In this document: one piece after another, positions 17,351 to 27,711 of the stretch
Numbering within the stretch: position 1 is the stretch's first letter
Layout: every line of letters starts with the position of its first letter
From: Micromonospora noduli
GTDB lineage: Bacteria > Actinomycetota > Actinomycetes > Mycobacteriales > Micromonosporaceae
Direction: 5' to 3'
Assembly (NCBI RefSeq): GCF_003264365.1
Contig: NZ_PYAK01000026.1
Span: forward strand, 1 to 64,000
Length of the DNA stretch: 64,000 nucleotides
Position numbers and translations under genes: made by a program
Notes under the pieces: generated by a model
What the model saw: the letters and a program-made list of their open reading frames with translations, nothing else
Told to the model about the DNA's origin: nothing
The model's database searches: none

Positions 17351-18775
17351 ATGGCCAGACAGGGCTGGGGAGTGTCGATCGCGACGGCGATCGGGGTCGC
17401 TGCCGGCGCGGGTGCCGCACAGCTGGGCTTCGGCTACGGGCTCGGCGTCATCACCTGGACGCCCACCGATGCCGGTGCGACCGACACAGCCTGGGCGGAC
17501 GGCCTCGCCTGGGCCACGTGGCTCGCCGCCAGCTCGACGGTCCTCGGCGCGGTCTGCGCGCAGCGGCTGCACCAACGGAACGTCCCGGCGAAGAGCGTGA
17601 TCTCTCCGGAAACGTCGCCCGCCGGTGTTGCCCGCCACGAGGGCCCGCAGCTCGACGATCAGGCGCCGGAGCACGAGAGCCCGGTCGACGGGCCTCCACC
17701 GGCCGTCGACACCGCCCGGCCAGAGGCGGTGGACACGCCACCACCGGTGGCCGAGCCGCCGGTCCACGACCGAGGTGGCCTGCTGCGCCGGGTGGCCCTG
17801 GCGCTTGGCGCCGGGCTGGGCGGGCTGGTCACGGTGCTGTTGATCGCGGTACCCGCGCGGGTCGCGACCGGCGCGGACACCGGCGCCCCGCAACGGACGG
17901 CCGCCGTACAGGCGACGCTGGGCATCCTGATCGGCGTCCTCGTCGCGATCTGGGCGCTTCGCTCCCGAGCCGCCGCTGTCAACGTGACCGCGACGGCCGC
18001 CTGGCTCTGGCTGCTCGCGGTGATCTCCGTGATCGACGGGGTACGCGTCGGACGAGGGCTGACCGGCGCGCAACTCGGCACCTGGCAGTTCGACCCGGAC
18101 CACGCCCGGTACTGGATCGGGGGCCAGCTCTACTGGCCCGGTGCGCTGCTGGCACTGGTGCCCGCGCTGCTGATCGGCGTACTGGCCGCCCGGCGGTCCG
18201 CCCGCTCGGGCGGGCACCGCGTGGGTGCGGCGGCTTCCGGCGCGGCGGGCCCGGTGCTCGTCGCGCTCGCCTACCTGACCACCCTGCCGCACTGGTCGAC
18301 GCTGGGCCCCGCGCAGCTGTCCACCCAGCTGATCGCCCCGTACGCGGTGATCGCCGGTATCGGCGGCTCGGTGCTGGCCGCCCGCCTCGGCGAGCGACGC
18401 GAACGGAACCGCCCGGCCGGACAGAGCCGCTCGGCCGAGCTGGATGCGGTCGCTCGGGACACGGTGGCCGACCCGGCCCCGATTGCCGAGAGCGAGCCCG
18501 CGCCGCCGGTCTCCGGCTCGACGGCCGAAACCGCAGCCTCGACGGCCGGAACCTCAGCGCGTCGCAGAAGGGCCGACGCCCCACCGCAGACACCTCGGAC
18601 GGGCTCGCTGCCGGGCGACGCCACCGCCGCACCGCAGATTCCCGCCCCGCGTACGGACCCGGACCTCGCGGATCCCGCCGGCCGTCCCACCGAAGCAACG
18701 GCGGCAGAGGACCTGACCCCCACCAGCCGGCGCACCCGAGCAGCCCGCCGCACCACCCGCCCCACCACCGACTAA
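17351..18775 (+). CDS. Hypothetical polytopic membrane protein
   Basis: A 474-residue protein not matched to a family. Two hydrophobic stretches near the N-terminus (about 8-32 and 52-70) are separated by a Pro/Glu-rich loop (about 90-140) from about five more helices (145-345). The last 120 residues are an unstructured Ala/Thr/Pro/Arg-rich cytoplasmic tail. It is divergent from the PASTA pair across 122 bases, so the two could share control. Ending directly on a tandem repeat tract, it is followed by a long palindrome. Confidence 0.7.
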   Translation: MARQGWGVSIATAIGVAAGAGAAQLGFGYGLGVITWTPTDAGATDTAWADGLAWATWLAASSTVLGAVCAQRLHQRNVPAKSVISPETSPAGVARHEGPQLDDQAPEHESPVDGPPPAVDTARPEAVDTPPPVAEPPVHDRGGLLRRVALALGAGLGGLVTVLLIAVPARVATGADTGAPQRTAAVQATLGILIGVLVAIWALRSRAAAVNVTATAAWLWLLAVISVIDGVRVGRGLTGAQLGTWQFDPDHARYWIGGQLYWPGALLALVPALLIGVLAARRSARSGGHRVGAAASGAAGPVLVALAYLTTLPHWSTLGPAQLSTQLIAPYAVIAGIGGSVLAARLGERRERNRPAGQSRSAELDAVARDTVADPAPIAESEPAPPVSGSTAETAASTAGTSARRRRADAPPQTPRTGSLPGDATAAPQIPAPRTDPDLADPAGRPTEATAAEDLTPTSRRTRAARRTTRPTTD

Positions 18776-18845
18776 CCCCCGCCCCACCCTGCACCCCCGA
18801 CCCACCCTGGGCCCCCGACCCACCCTGGGCCCCCGACCCACCCTG
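18776..18845. repeat. Tandem 18-bp repeat directly after a stop codon
   Basis: Nearly four units of CCCCCGACCCACCCTGGG. The first (18776-18793) is degenerate, the next two (18794-18811, 18812-18829) are exact, and the last (18830-18845) is cut short by the palindrome that follows. The tract starts on the base after TAA. Confidence 0.95.
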
Positions 18846-18905
18846 TTGATCATGCAGTTATTGCCACCGCTCTCGGCGTGTCATGGCAATAACTTCATGA
18901 TCAAC
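18845..18905. repeat. Long GATC-containing inverted repeat (element A)
   Basis: Two 22-bp arms (18845-18866 and 18884-18905) match as inverted copies at 21 of 22 positions, with a 17-base loop. Each arm starts GTTGATCATG and ends GTTATTGCCA. Its AT content differs from the surroundings. It lies between convergent genes, so it may act as a two-way terminator, but there is no T-tract. Confidence 0.9.
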
Positions 18906-18922
18906 GCGTTCGAGGCGGGGGG

Positions 18923-20401
18923 TCAGGTGGTTGGCCAGGTGTGGACGGGTTGGTTGGTGCGCTGGAGTTCGGCGTAGCGCTGGACCATGTGGTGTAGCGC
19001 GGCCGTCCGGTCCATGCCGTGGTGCCGCTCCGCCGCCCACACCGCCTCGGTCTGCCAGGCGGCGCCGTTGCGGCCGGTACGGCAACGCTGCTCGATGATG
19101 CCGAGCAGCCGGTCCCGCTGCGTTGGGGCGACACCGAACCCGTCCAGCCCGGTGGCGGCGGTGGGCAGCAGTTGGTCCAGGACCAACTTGGTGACCGGCA
19201 CGTCGCCGAGCCCGGGCCAGTGCAGCACGGCGTCGAGGCCACGTCGGGCGGCGGCGTGGAAGTTCTCCTCGGCGGAGCTGAAGGTGAGTTGACTCCAGAT
19301 CGGGCGGTCGGCCTCGGCCAGACCGCGTACCAGCCCGAAGTAGAAGGCCGCGTTGGCCAGCATGTCCACCACCGTCGGGCCAGCCGGCAGCACCCGGTTC
19401 TCCACCCGCAGGTGGGGGCGGCCGTTCATGATGTCGTACACCGGACGGTTCCACCGGTAGACGGTGCCGTTGTGCAGCCGCAGCTCCCCGAGCTGTGGCA
19501 CACCGCCGGCGTGCAGGACCTCCACCGGGTCCTCGTCCTCGCAGATCGGCAGCAGCGGCGGGAAGTACCGCACGTTCTCCTCGAACAGGTCGAAGATCGA
19601 GGTGATCCACCGTTCGCCGAACCACACCCGCGGCCGTACGCCCTGGGCCTTCAGCTCGTCCGGGCGGGTGTCGGTGGCCTGCTGAAACAGAGCGATCCGC
19701 GTTTCGGCCCACAGTTGGCGGCCGTACAGGAAGGGGCTGTTCGCCCCGACCGCCACCTGCACTCCGGCGATGGCCTGGGACGCGTTCCAGTAGTCGGCGA
19801 AGCTGTCCGGGGCGACCTGGAGGTGGAACTGGAGGCTCGTGCAGGCGGCCTCCGGGGCGATCGAGTCGGTGTGCGTGCGCAACTGCTCGACCCCGCGAAT
19901 GTCCAGCTCGATGTCCTCGCCTCGGGCGCCGACGATCTGGTCGTTGAGCACCCGGTAACGCTCGTTGGTGGAGAGGTTGTCCTCGACCAGGTGCCCCTCG
20001 GTGAGGGTGGGCAGGATACCGACCAGGACGATCTTCGCGTCGGACCTGGCGGCACGCTCGTCGGCCCGGGAGAGGCTGCCCCGCAGGTCGTGCTCGTAGT
20101 CGGCGAAGCCGGTGCCCTCGATCAGTCGGGGCTCGGCGTTGAGTTCCAGGTTGAACTGCCCCAACTCGGTCTGAAAGAGGGGGTCCGCGATGTCGGCGAG
20201 GATCTCCTCGTTGCGCATCGCCGGCTCGGCGGCCGAGTCGACCAGGTTGAGTTCGATCTCCAGGCCGGTCATCGGCCGGTCGGCGTCGAAGCCGAAGTCG
20301 TCCAGCATCAGGGCGAAGACGTCCAGGCACCGCCGCACCTTCTGCCGATATCGGACGCGATCATCCCGGGTGAAGGCGCCCTCTGAGACGTCCCTGCCCA
20401 T
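18923..20401 (-). CDS. Glutamate-cysteine ligase family protein (GCS2-like)
   Basis: ATP-dependent carboxylate-amine ligase of 492 residues. The N-terminal region has the substrate/metal-binding GLEIELNLVD (near residue 45) and FNLELNAEPR, and the centre has CTSLQFHLQV, NGRPHLRVENRVLP and SAEENFHAA, all typical of the GCS2/YbdK superfamily. ATG at 20401 has GGAGG five bases upstream; more upstream sequence lacks a ribosome site. Actinomycetes use mycothiol rather than glutathione, so gamma-glutamylcysteine for ergothioneine, or another gamma-glutamyl amide, is a possible product. It is transcribed alone. Confidence 0.85.
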   Translation of the reverse strand: MGRDVSEGAFTRDDRVRYRQKVRRCLDVFALMLDDFGFDADRPMTGLEIELNLVDSAAEPAMRNEEILADIADPLFQTELGQFNLELNAEPRLIEGTGFADYEHDLRGSLSRADERAARSDAKIVLVGILPTLTEGHLVEDNLSTNERYRVLNDQIVGARGEDIELDIRGVEQLRTHTDSIAPEAACTSLQFHLQVAPDSFADYWNASQAIAGVQVAVGANSPFLYGRQLWAETRIALFQQATDTRPDELKAQGVRPRVWFGERWITSIFDLFEENVRYFPPLLPICEDEDPVEVLHAGGVPQLGELRLHNGTVYRWNRPVYDIMNGRPHLRVENRVLPAGPTVVDMLANAAFYFGLVRGLAEADRPIWSQLTFSSAEENFHAAARRGLDAVLHWPGLGDVPVTKLVLDQLLPTAATGLDGFGVAPTQRDRLLGIIEQRCRTGRNGAAWQTEAVWAAERHHGMDRTAALHHMVQRYAELQRTNQPVHTWPTT

Positions 20402-20625
20402 GTGTCCTCCCGACAGCCGGCGCGGTCGGGATCCTGCCGTCCCGGAAGCGCTTTGTGAAGCATCCACGGTAAGAGCGCCCACCTGACCGGGGCCAGAGGC
20501 CGACGGCGGTGATCCGACGTCGACCGGGGCGGACGCGCTCGTGGCGCCATCTGTACCCCGTCGTCGACCGGCTGGACCCGATTGCGGTGCGAACAACCCG
20601 TGACAATTACCACCAGTGGGAACGA

Positions 20626-20704
20626 CGCAGGGCCCGCGCCGACGTGCGGCGCGGGCCCTGCGTACCGGATCGCCGGGAGGATTCCCCCTGCCCTCCGGCG
20701 ATCC
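20626..20704 (-). terminator. Tandem hairpins after the YceI gene
   Basis: First a perfect 15-bp stem (20626-20640 with 20648-20662), then a second perfect 10-bp stem, GGATCGCCGG (20667-20676) with CCGGCGATCC (20695-20704). Both lie within 90 bases of the YceI stop on that strand. Confidence 0.8.
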
Positions 20705-20711
20705 CCGGGGA

Positions 20712-21293
20712 TCAGGCCTGACGGACGGCCTCGCCCTCGATCTCGATCTTGATCTTGCGGCTGACCAGCACGCCCCCGGTCTCCAGGGCGACGTTCCAGG
20801 TCAGGCCGAACTCCTCGCGGTCGATCTCGGTGCTCGCGGAGAAGCCGAAGATGTCCTGGCCGAACGGGCTGCGGCCGACACCCTCGAACTCCACCGCCAG
20901 CTCGACCGGGCGGGTGACGTCCTTGATGGTCAGCTCACCGGTGAGCACGAACTCGCTGCCGCGGCGGGACTTGACCCCGGTGCTGCGGAACTCGAGCGTC
21001 GGGAACTTCTCGGCGTCCAGGAACTCGGGGCTGCGCAGGTGCGCGTCCCGGTCGGCCTGGGTGGTGTCGACGCTGGCGGCCTGAATGGTGGCGACGACCG
21101 ACGACTGCAGCGGGTCCTCGGCGACGGTGATGGTGGCGGTCGCCTCGTTGAACTCACCGCGAACCTTGCTCACCATCATGTGCCGGGCAACGAAGCCGAC
21201 CCGCTTGTGCGCCACGTCGAGCGCGTAGGTGCCGGCCGCCGGGATCGTGAGGCCGTCCCAGTCGCGGGTAACCGCATCGATGCTGCTGGTCAT
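20712..21293 (-). CDS. YceI-family lipocalin-like protein
   Basis: A 193-residue YceI protein, a beta-barrel that binds polyisoprenoid chains such as quinones; here without signal peptide, so cytoplasmic. The family pattern is complete: W(x)...AGTYALDVAHKRVGFVARHMMVSKVRGEF at the start, TTQADRDAHLRSPEFLDAEKFP in the middle, and FGQDIFGFSA and REEFGLTWN near the end. ATG at 21293 follows GGAGG by eight bases. It is divergent from a MarR gene 99 bases away, which probably controls it. Confidence 0.93.
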   Translation of the reverse strand: MTSSIDAVTRDWDGLTIPAAGTYALDVAHKRVGFVARHMMVSKVRGEFNEATATITVAEDPLQSSVVATIQAASVDTTQADRDAHLRSPEFLDAEKFPTLEFRSTGVKSRRGSEFVLTGELTIKDVTRPVELAVEFEGVGRSPFGQDIFGFSASTEIDREEFGLTWNVALETGGVLVSRKIKIEIEGEAVRQA

Positions 21294-21316
21294 GCTGCTG
21301 TCCTCCAGGAGATTGT

Positions 21317-21392
21317 TTAGTAGCCCAACGACTGCTTGAGCAAATATAACCGCAACAACATTCCCCGTGTCAAGCACTGGTATGATGAACGG
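21317..21392. promoter_or_regulatory. Shared yceI/marR control region
   Basis: On the right-hand strand TATGAT (21381-21386) sits six bases before the GTG of marR, as in leaderless genes. On the left-hand strand TACTAA (21317-21322) is a possible -10 for yceI. Between them is the AT-rich stretch with TGCTTGAGCA (21334-21343), an imperfect palindrome that could bind MarR. Confidence 0.5.
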
Positions 21393-21911
21393 GTGACCAA
21401 CGTCTTCGACGATCCCCGGATCACCGCCGTCGGCCTGCTCTTCGAGGCACACGCCGGGCTGTCAGCCCGGTTCAACGCCCAACTCGAGGAGCACGGCCTC
21501 TCCGCGGTCGAGTTCGAGGTCATCACCCGACTGGCCCGCTCGCCGGGCAACCAACTACGCATGACCGACCTCGCCGCACAGACCTCCCTGTCGACCAGCG
21601 GAGTGACCCGTGTGGTGGACCGAATGGAGCGCGACGGGTTGCTCACCCGCCGGGCCTGCCCGAATGACCGACGCAGCTCGTACGCGGTGGTCACCGCCGC
21701 CGGGATGCAACGCCTGAACGAGACGCTGCCCGGGCATCTGCAGATGATTGAGCAGTGGTTCACCGGGCAGCTCGACCCCGGGGCGCTGGCGGCCCTCCTC
21801 GACGGGTTGCGGCGGGTCCGCGACGCCGCGCATCCGTGCGCCACCGCTGGCAGTGACGACGTCAGTCCGGAGCAGGTCGCCGCCACCGACAACGCCACCC
21901 GACGGCACTGA
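21393..21911 (+). CDS. MarR-family transcriptional regulator
   Basis: Winged helix-turn-helix regulator of 172 residues, usually a dimer released from DNA by a small ligand or oxidant. The HTH spans about residues 35-95, with MTDLAAQTSLSTSGVTRVVDRM as recognition part, then the wing (RRACPNDRRSSYAV). GTG at 21393 is chosen because a TATGAT box lies just before it and the N-terminus then aligns with the family; an upstream TTG at 21336 is unlikely. No Shine-Dalgarno is seen, so the mRNA is probably leaderless. Probable repressor of the divergent yceI. Confidence 0.9.
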   Translation: MTNVFDDPRITAVGLLFEAHAGLSARFNAQLEEHGLSAVEFEVITRLARSPGNQLRMTDLAAQTSLSTSGVTRVVDRMERDGLLTRRACPNDRRSSYAVVTAAGMQRLNETLPGHLQMIEQWFTGQLDPGALAALLDGLRRVRDAAHPCATAGSDDVSPEQVAATDNATRRH

Positions 21912-22047
21912 TCAGCACCCGCCGTCGGGCGGCGGCAGCGGCAGAAAGACCGGCAGAAATGACCCAGCCAAGCTGGAGAATTCGGTCCAAGCCGACTTTC
22001 TGCCACCGCGCCGGTGGCAGGCTTCCCGCACCGGGGATCACCGGGGG

Positions 22048-22117
22048 GTGACGGCGCGGGCGATCAGCGAGGGGTAGCACCAAAGGGGGCTCTTCGCCCG
22101 CGCCACTCTCCCGTCAC
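22048..22117. terminator. Large bulged inverted repeat
   Basis: GTGACGG (22048-22054) pairs with CCGTCAC (22111-22117), and the adjoining CGCGGGCGA (22055-22063) with TCGCCCGCG (22094-22102); a bulge of 8 bases separates the two parts on the right. It lies between convergent marR and the large regulator gene and may terminate both. Confidence 0.55.
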
Positions 22118-22140
22118 GATCCGCTCGGGGAGAGCGCAGG

Positions 22141-24795
22141 CTACTGAGCCGGTCCGCCTCGGGCGGCGATCAGCGCGTAGAGCAGGCCCGACTCCTGCGG
22201 CAACAGCCGGATGCCGCCCTCCGCACAGACCCGGTCCAGTCGATCGAGCACTGACGGGTCCGCAGTGCTCGCAGCCAGCCCAACCAAAGCCTCCACCACG
22301 TCGCGGCGATCCTGCCCCGCATGGTCAGCGGCGGCCGCGAACCACTCGGCAGCCAACTCCCGGTCGCCCCGGTGCAGCGCCAGGTTCCCCTCGATCAGCG
22401 CACAGAGCCCGGCCTCCGGCCCACCCCAGGCCAGCGCCGCGTCGTCCGAGCGCTGCCGCGGCACGGTCGGTCGCGCCGGCAGCGCCTCCACGCCCCCGGC
22501 GCGCAGCTCGGTCAGCACCTCGGTCGCCTCCGCGGCTCGCCCGTCCTGGGCGAGCGCCAGCCCGACGGTCCCGAGCACCCGACGGCGACGCCCGGGATCA
22601 CTCAACTCGGACAGGGCCGCGATCGCCCGCCGGCCACGATCGATGGCGTCCGCGTACCAGCCCTCCAGTCGGGCGACCTCGGCTCGATTGGCCCAGCCCA
22701 GCACCCGCAGTCGCTGCTCCCCACTCTCGGCGGCGAGTCGGTCCACCGCGGCGAGCCGGCGGCGGGCGGCGGCCAGATCGCCCACGCGGATCTCGTGCCA
22801 GGCGAGGCTGTTCTGGGCCACCGCCAGGTCCCGGGTCCGCCCGTTGCGGGCCGCCAACCGCAGCAGCGCCTCGGCCTGCTCGCGGGCCTCGTCCTGCAGC
22901 CCGACGGAGATCAGCAGGGTGCCGAGCACGTTTCGCGCCTCCAACTCTCCGGTGACGTCGCCGGCCTGCCGGAAGGTGTCCAACGCCGCACGGGCCGTCG
23001 ACAACTCCTCGGCGCCCGCGCCGTGCTCCGCCGCGAGCCGGGCGACCCCGAGGGCGGCCCACGCACGCAGAAGAGGATCGGCGTCGGCGGTCCGCGGGTC
23101 CGCCATCAGCCGCCGTAACCACTGCCGCCCGACGACGTCGCGTCCGCGGAACCGCCACCACCGGGTCAGGCAGGCCGCAAGCCGCAGCGCGGTCAACGGG
23201 TCGTCGGTAGCCGCGTGGGCCAACGACGAGCTGATGTCGCTGCTCATCTCGTCCAGCCGGTGCACCGCGTCGGGTAACCGTGGGCCGATCAGGTCGGTGG
23301 CGGTACGGGCCACCAGGCGCGCGATGACTTCCGCGTGTCGACGGCGGATGCAGGTCAGCTCACCTGCACCGGCCGCCTGCTCGACGGCGTAGTCACGGAC
23401 CGCGTCGAGCAGCCGGAACCGGAACGACCCGGTTCCGCGTACGCTCAGCAGCCCCAACTCGACGAAGCGGTCCAACAGTGGAACCGGGTCGATCGCCACA
23501 GTGCCGTCCCGGTCGGCCTCGTCGGCGAGCATCTCCTCGGCCAACTCGACCGACCACCGGTTGCCGAAGACGGCCAGTTGCCGCAGCGCGGCCTGTTCGT
23601 CCGACGCCAACAGGCGGTAGCTGAACGCCACCGCATCCCGCAGGGTGACGGCGACCGAGACCGCCGCACGGGTGTCGGGTCCGCTCGTCCGGCTGCTGAG
23701 CGGCTCCGGTGCGTCCCAGGCCGGGTGGGCGGACGCGTCGGCGGGAGTGGCCAGGTCGAGCACCCGGTCGCCGTACCGGTCGAGCAGTTCGGTGAGGTCG
23801 AGGAGACGGCCCCGGGCGGCCATCAGCTCGATGGCCAACGGCAGCCCACCCAACCGGCGCACCAATGCGGCGAGCGCAGGCAGCTCAGCGGGGGTGGGTG
23901 GCTCGCGGCGGACCTGGGCGAGCCGGGCGGTGAACAACGCGACCGCCGGCCACGATTCGAGCCCGGAGTGCTCGGCCTCCGCTGGTGGCACGTCGAGCGG
24001 TGCGACCGGCCAGACCCGCTCACCGGGCAACCCGACCGGGTGCCGCCCGGTGACCAGCACCCGCAGCGAGGGCAGTGCGCCGAGCAACCGGTGCACTGTC
24101 GCGGCCACCGGGCCCGGGGCGCGCTCCACCGCGTCCATCACCAGCAGCGTCGGCCGCCCGGCGAGCAGCGCCACGAGTTCGGACAGGCGTGCCACGCCGA
24201 GCATGGACATCGAGGCGGCGAGCACGTCCGGACCGTCTGCGCCTTCGCCCACCAGCACCCCGGCGACACCGGCCGGGTGAGCGGCGGCCACCCGGTGCGC
24301 CACCGACGTCGCCAGGGCGGTCTTGCCGACGCCGGCCAATCCGACGAGGCTGACCAACCGGGGTCCTCGCTCCGCGGTCAGCATTCCGGCCAGCTCGGTG
24401 AGGTCGCGCTCCCGGCCGATCAACGCGACCGGCGGCGGGAGCGCGACCGACGGGTCGGCGGGTGCGGCCGCCGACGTGGCGTTGCCGCCGACCGCGAACG
24501 CCGTCGAGGTGGCGTCCGGCGGGGCCGGTTCGGCACCGGCGCCGCGGGCCGCGGCCAGGAACGCCGCCCGACTGGTGCCGGTCAGCGCCAGCGCCCCGGC
24601 GAGCAGCTCGACAGTGGTGCGTTGTGGCCGGATCGACCGGCCACGCTCCAGATCACGCACTGTCCGCACACCCACCCCGGCCCGGGACGCCAGCTCGGCC
24701 TGGGTGAGGCCGGCGGCGCGTCGATGCCCGCGGAGCAGCTCCGGCAGAGTGGTACGTCCAGCCGGGCTCCGCGACCAGTCATGATCCGGAGTCAT
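22141..24795 (-). CDS. Large XRE/NB-ARC/TPR transcriptional regulator
   Basis: An 884-residue signal-integrating regulator. An Xre-type HTH (about 17-75: LRGHRRAAGLTQAELASRAG...) is followed by a STAND/NB-ARC ATPase with Walker A GLAGVGKT (about 152-159) and Walker B TLLVMD, a winged-helix section, and TPR-like helical repeats from about 490 to the end. These proteins switch on ATP binding and often control secondary metabolism. ATG at 24795 is chosen because TACTCT (24804-24809) lies eight bases upstream, suggesting a leaderless mRNA; GTG at 24801 is the alternative. The genes it controls are not obvious from the neighbourhood. Confidence 0.88.
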   Translation of the reverse strand: MTPDHDWSRSPAGRTTLPELLRGHRRAAGLTQAELASRAGVGVRTVRDLERGRSIRPQRTTVELLAGALALTGTSRAAFLAAARGAGAEPAPPDATSTAFAVGGNATSAAAPADPSVALPPPVALIGRERDLTELAGMLTAERGPRLVSLVGLAGVGKTALATSVAHRVAAAHPAGVAGVLVGEGADGPDVLAASMSMLGVARLSELVALLAGRPTLLVMDAVERAPGPVAATVHRLLGALPSLRVLVTGRHPVGLPGERVWPVAPLDVPPAEAEHSGLESWPAVALFTARLAQVRREPPTPAELPALAALVRRLGGLPLAIELMAARGRLLDLTELLDRYGDRVLDLATPADASAHPAWDAPEPLSSRTSGPDTRAAVSVAVTLRDAVAFSYRLLASDEQAALRQLAVFGNRWSVELAEEMLADEADRDGTVAIDPVPLLDRFVELGLLSVRGTGSFRFRLLDAVRDYAVEQAAGAGELTCIRRRHAEVIARLVARTATDLIGPRLPDAVHRLDEMSSDISSSLAHAATDDPLTALRLAACLTRWWRFRGRDVVGRQWLRRLMADPRTADADPLLRAWAALGVARLAAEHGAGAEELSTARAALDTFRQAGDVTGELEARNVLGTLLISVGLQDEAREQAEALLRLAARNGRTRDLAVAQNSLAWHEIRVGDLAAARRRLAAVDRLAAESGEQRLRVLGWANRAEVARLEGWYADAIDRGRRAIAALSELSDPGRRRRVLGTVGLALAQDGRAAEATEVLTELRAGGVEALPARPTVPRQRSDDAALAWGGPEAGLCALIEGNLALHRGDRELAAEWFAAAADHAGQDRRDVVEALVGLAASTADPSVLDRLDRVCAEGGIRLLPQESGLLYALIAARGGPAQ

Positions 24796-24928
24796 GGGCA
24801 CGAAGAGTACGGATGGACTCCGACCGTCGGCAGTCGAACGTCGGGCTACTGACGCCCGCTCGCCGAAACCCGACAGCCGTACGGACAGTCCGTCCGGGAC
24901 GACCGGCCGATCAGTTCGGCTGGGCCAC

Positions 24929-26077
<1,149 letters not shown>

Positions 26078-26156
26078 CTCATCCTCCTGTAAGGACGGTC
26101 CGCCTCGGCGCTCGTGACGCCGGCGGGCGGGTCGCTGTGCGGGCCCGAGTCGATGA

Positions 26157-27689
26157 TCAGACCGGGGTGACGCCGTGCCGACGGCGGGAGAAGTGCCGAT
26201 CCTTGGTACGCGCCGCCGCGAATCGACGGACCAGCTCGGTGCGCAGGTCGTGCGGCTCGACGATGGCGTCCACCACCAGCTCACTGGCCAGCCGGACGAC
26301 GTCGATGTCCTGCTCGTACTCGGCCCGCTTGGCGGCGACGAAGGCCGCCCGCTCGTCCTCGTCCGCAATCGCGGCGATCTTGTTGGCGTAGACCGCGTTC
26401 ACTGCAGCCTCGGCGCCCATCACGGCGATCTTCGCGCTCGGCAGCGCGATCGTGGCGTCCGGCTCGAACCCGGGGCCGGCCATCGCGTAGAGACCGGCGC
26501 CGTACGCCTTGCGGACCACCACGCAGATCTTCGGCACGGTCGCCTCGGAGATCGCGGTGATCATCTTGGCGCCGTGCCGGATGATGCCCTGCTTCTCCAC
26601 CGCGCTGCCGACCATGAAGCCGGGCACGTCGCTGAGGAACAGCAGCGGCACGTTGAACGCGTCGCAGAGCTGCACGAACCGGGTCGCCTTGTCGGCCGAG
26701 TCGACGAAGAGCACGCCGCCCTTGAACATCGAGTTGTTGCCGACCACGCCGACGACCTGACCGTCGAGACGGCCGAAGCCGATGGTCAACTCCTTGGCCC
26801 AGAGCGCCTGGATCTCGAAGAACGAACCCTCGTCGAGCAGGCCCTTGACGTACCGCCGCATGTCGAACGCCTGCCGCTCGCTGGCCGGCACCAACGCGGC
26901 CAGGTCGGCCTTCGCGGACGCGGCGACCGCCGGTGCGGTCGGCGGCGCCTGCGTCCAGTTCGCCGGCAGGTACGACAGGTAGGTCTTCACGACGTCGAGC
27001 GCGTCGGCCTCGGTCTTGCAGAGGAAGTGCCCCACGCCGGATTCGGCGGTGTGCACCTTCGCCCCGCCCATCGCCTCCAGGGTGGTCTTCTCGCCGGTGA
27101 CCATCTCGACCATCCGGTCGGAGCCGAGGTACATGCTGGCGTTGCCGTCGACCAGCGCCACCACGTCGCAAAACGCCGGGATGTACGCACCACCGGCGGC
27201 GCTCGGGCCGAACAGCGCGCAGACCTGTGGGATCGAGCCGGAGGCGCGAACCTGGTTCCAGAAGATCTTGCCGGCGCCGCGTCGACCGGGGAAGAGATCG
27301 ACCTGGTCGGTGATCCGGGCGCCGGCCGAGTCGACCAGGTAGACCATCGGCACGCCGGCGCCGTACGCCCGCTCGATGATCCTGATGATCTTCTCGACGG
27401 TGCGGGCGCCCCAGCTGCCGGCCTTGACTGTGGAGTCGTTGGCCATCAGGCAGACCTGTCGGCCGTCGATCGTGGCGGTGCCGGTCACCACGCCGTCGGC
27501 GGGCAACCCCTCGGCGAGCGCGTTGGCGTAGAGGCCGTCCTCGACGAACGAGCCCTCGTCGACCAGGAGCGCGACCCGTTCACGGGCGAAGAGCTTGCCC
27601 TTGGCCGCGTTGGCCGCGTGGTACTTGTCCGCGCCGCCGGACCGGGCCCGCTTGCGCAGCTGCTCCAGTGCCTCACCGTCGAGCGTCAC
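26157..27689 (-). CDS. Acyl-CoA carboxylase beta (carboxyltransferase) subunit
   Basis: A 510-residue carboxyltransferase that moves CO2 from biotin to an acyl-CoA. The two crotonase-like halves are visible: the N-terminal one with SAGARI, and GPSAAGGAYIPAF near 165; the C-terminal one with DVPGFMVG near 345 and KAYGAGLYAMAG. The sequence type and its neighbours (HMG-CoA lyase, acyl-CoA dehydrogenase) favour 3-methylcrotonyl-CoA as substrate. GTG at 27689 follows GGAGGAG. A TetR-type operator lies upstream at 27712-27728. Confidence 0.93.
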   Translation of the reverse strand: MTLDGEALEQLRKRARSGGADKYHAANAAKGKLFARERVALLVDEGSFVEDGLYANALAEGLPADGVVTGTATIDGRQVCLMANDSTVKAGSWGARTVEKIIRIIERAYGAGVPMVYLVDSAGARITDQVDLFPGRRGAGKIFWNQVRASGSIPQVCALFGPSAAGGAYIPAFCDVVALVDGNASMYLGSDRMVEMVTGEKTTLEAMGGAKVHTAESGVGHFLCKTEADALDVVKTYLSYLPANWTQAPPTAPAVAASAKADLAALVPASERQAFDMRRYVKGLLDEGSFFEIQALWAKELTIGFGRLDGQVVGVVGNNSMFKGGVLFVDSADKATRFVQLCDAFNVPLLFLSDVPGFMVGSAVEKQGIIRHGAKMITAISEATVPKICVVVRKAYGAGLYAMAGPGFEPDATIALPSAKIAVMGAEAAVNAVYANKIAAIADEDERAAFVAAKRAEYEQDIDVVRLASELVVDAIVEPHDLRTELVRRFAAARTKDRHFSRRRHGVTPV

Positions 27690-27711
27690 GCCGACTCCTC
27701 CGCCATACTGA

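Noticed and set aside
18776..18905. CRISPR-like array
   Set aside because: Units are contiguous 18-mers without spacers and no cas genes are present.
22211..24852. Long + strand frames opposite the XRE/NB-ARC regulator
   Set aside because: Low-complexity Arg/Pro/Gly products, no motifs, and the reverse strand has a full multidomain protein.
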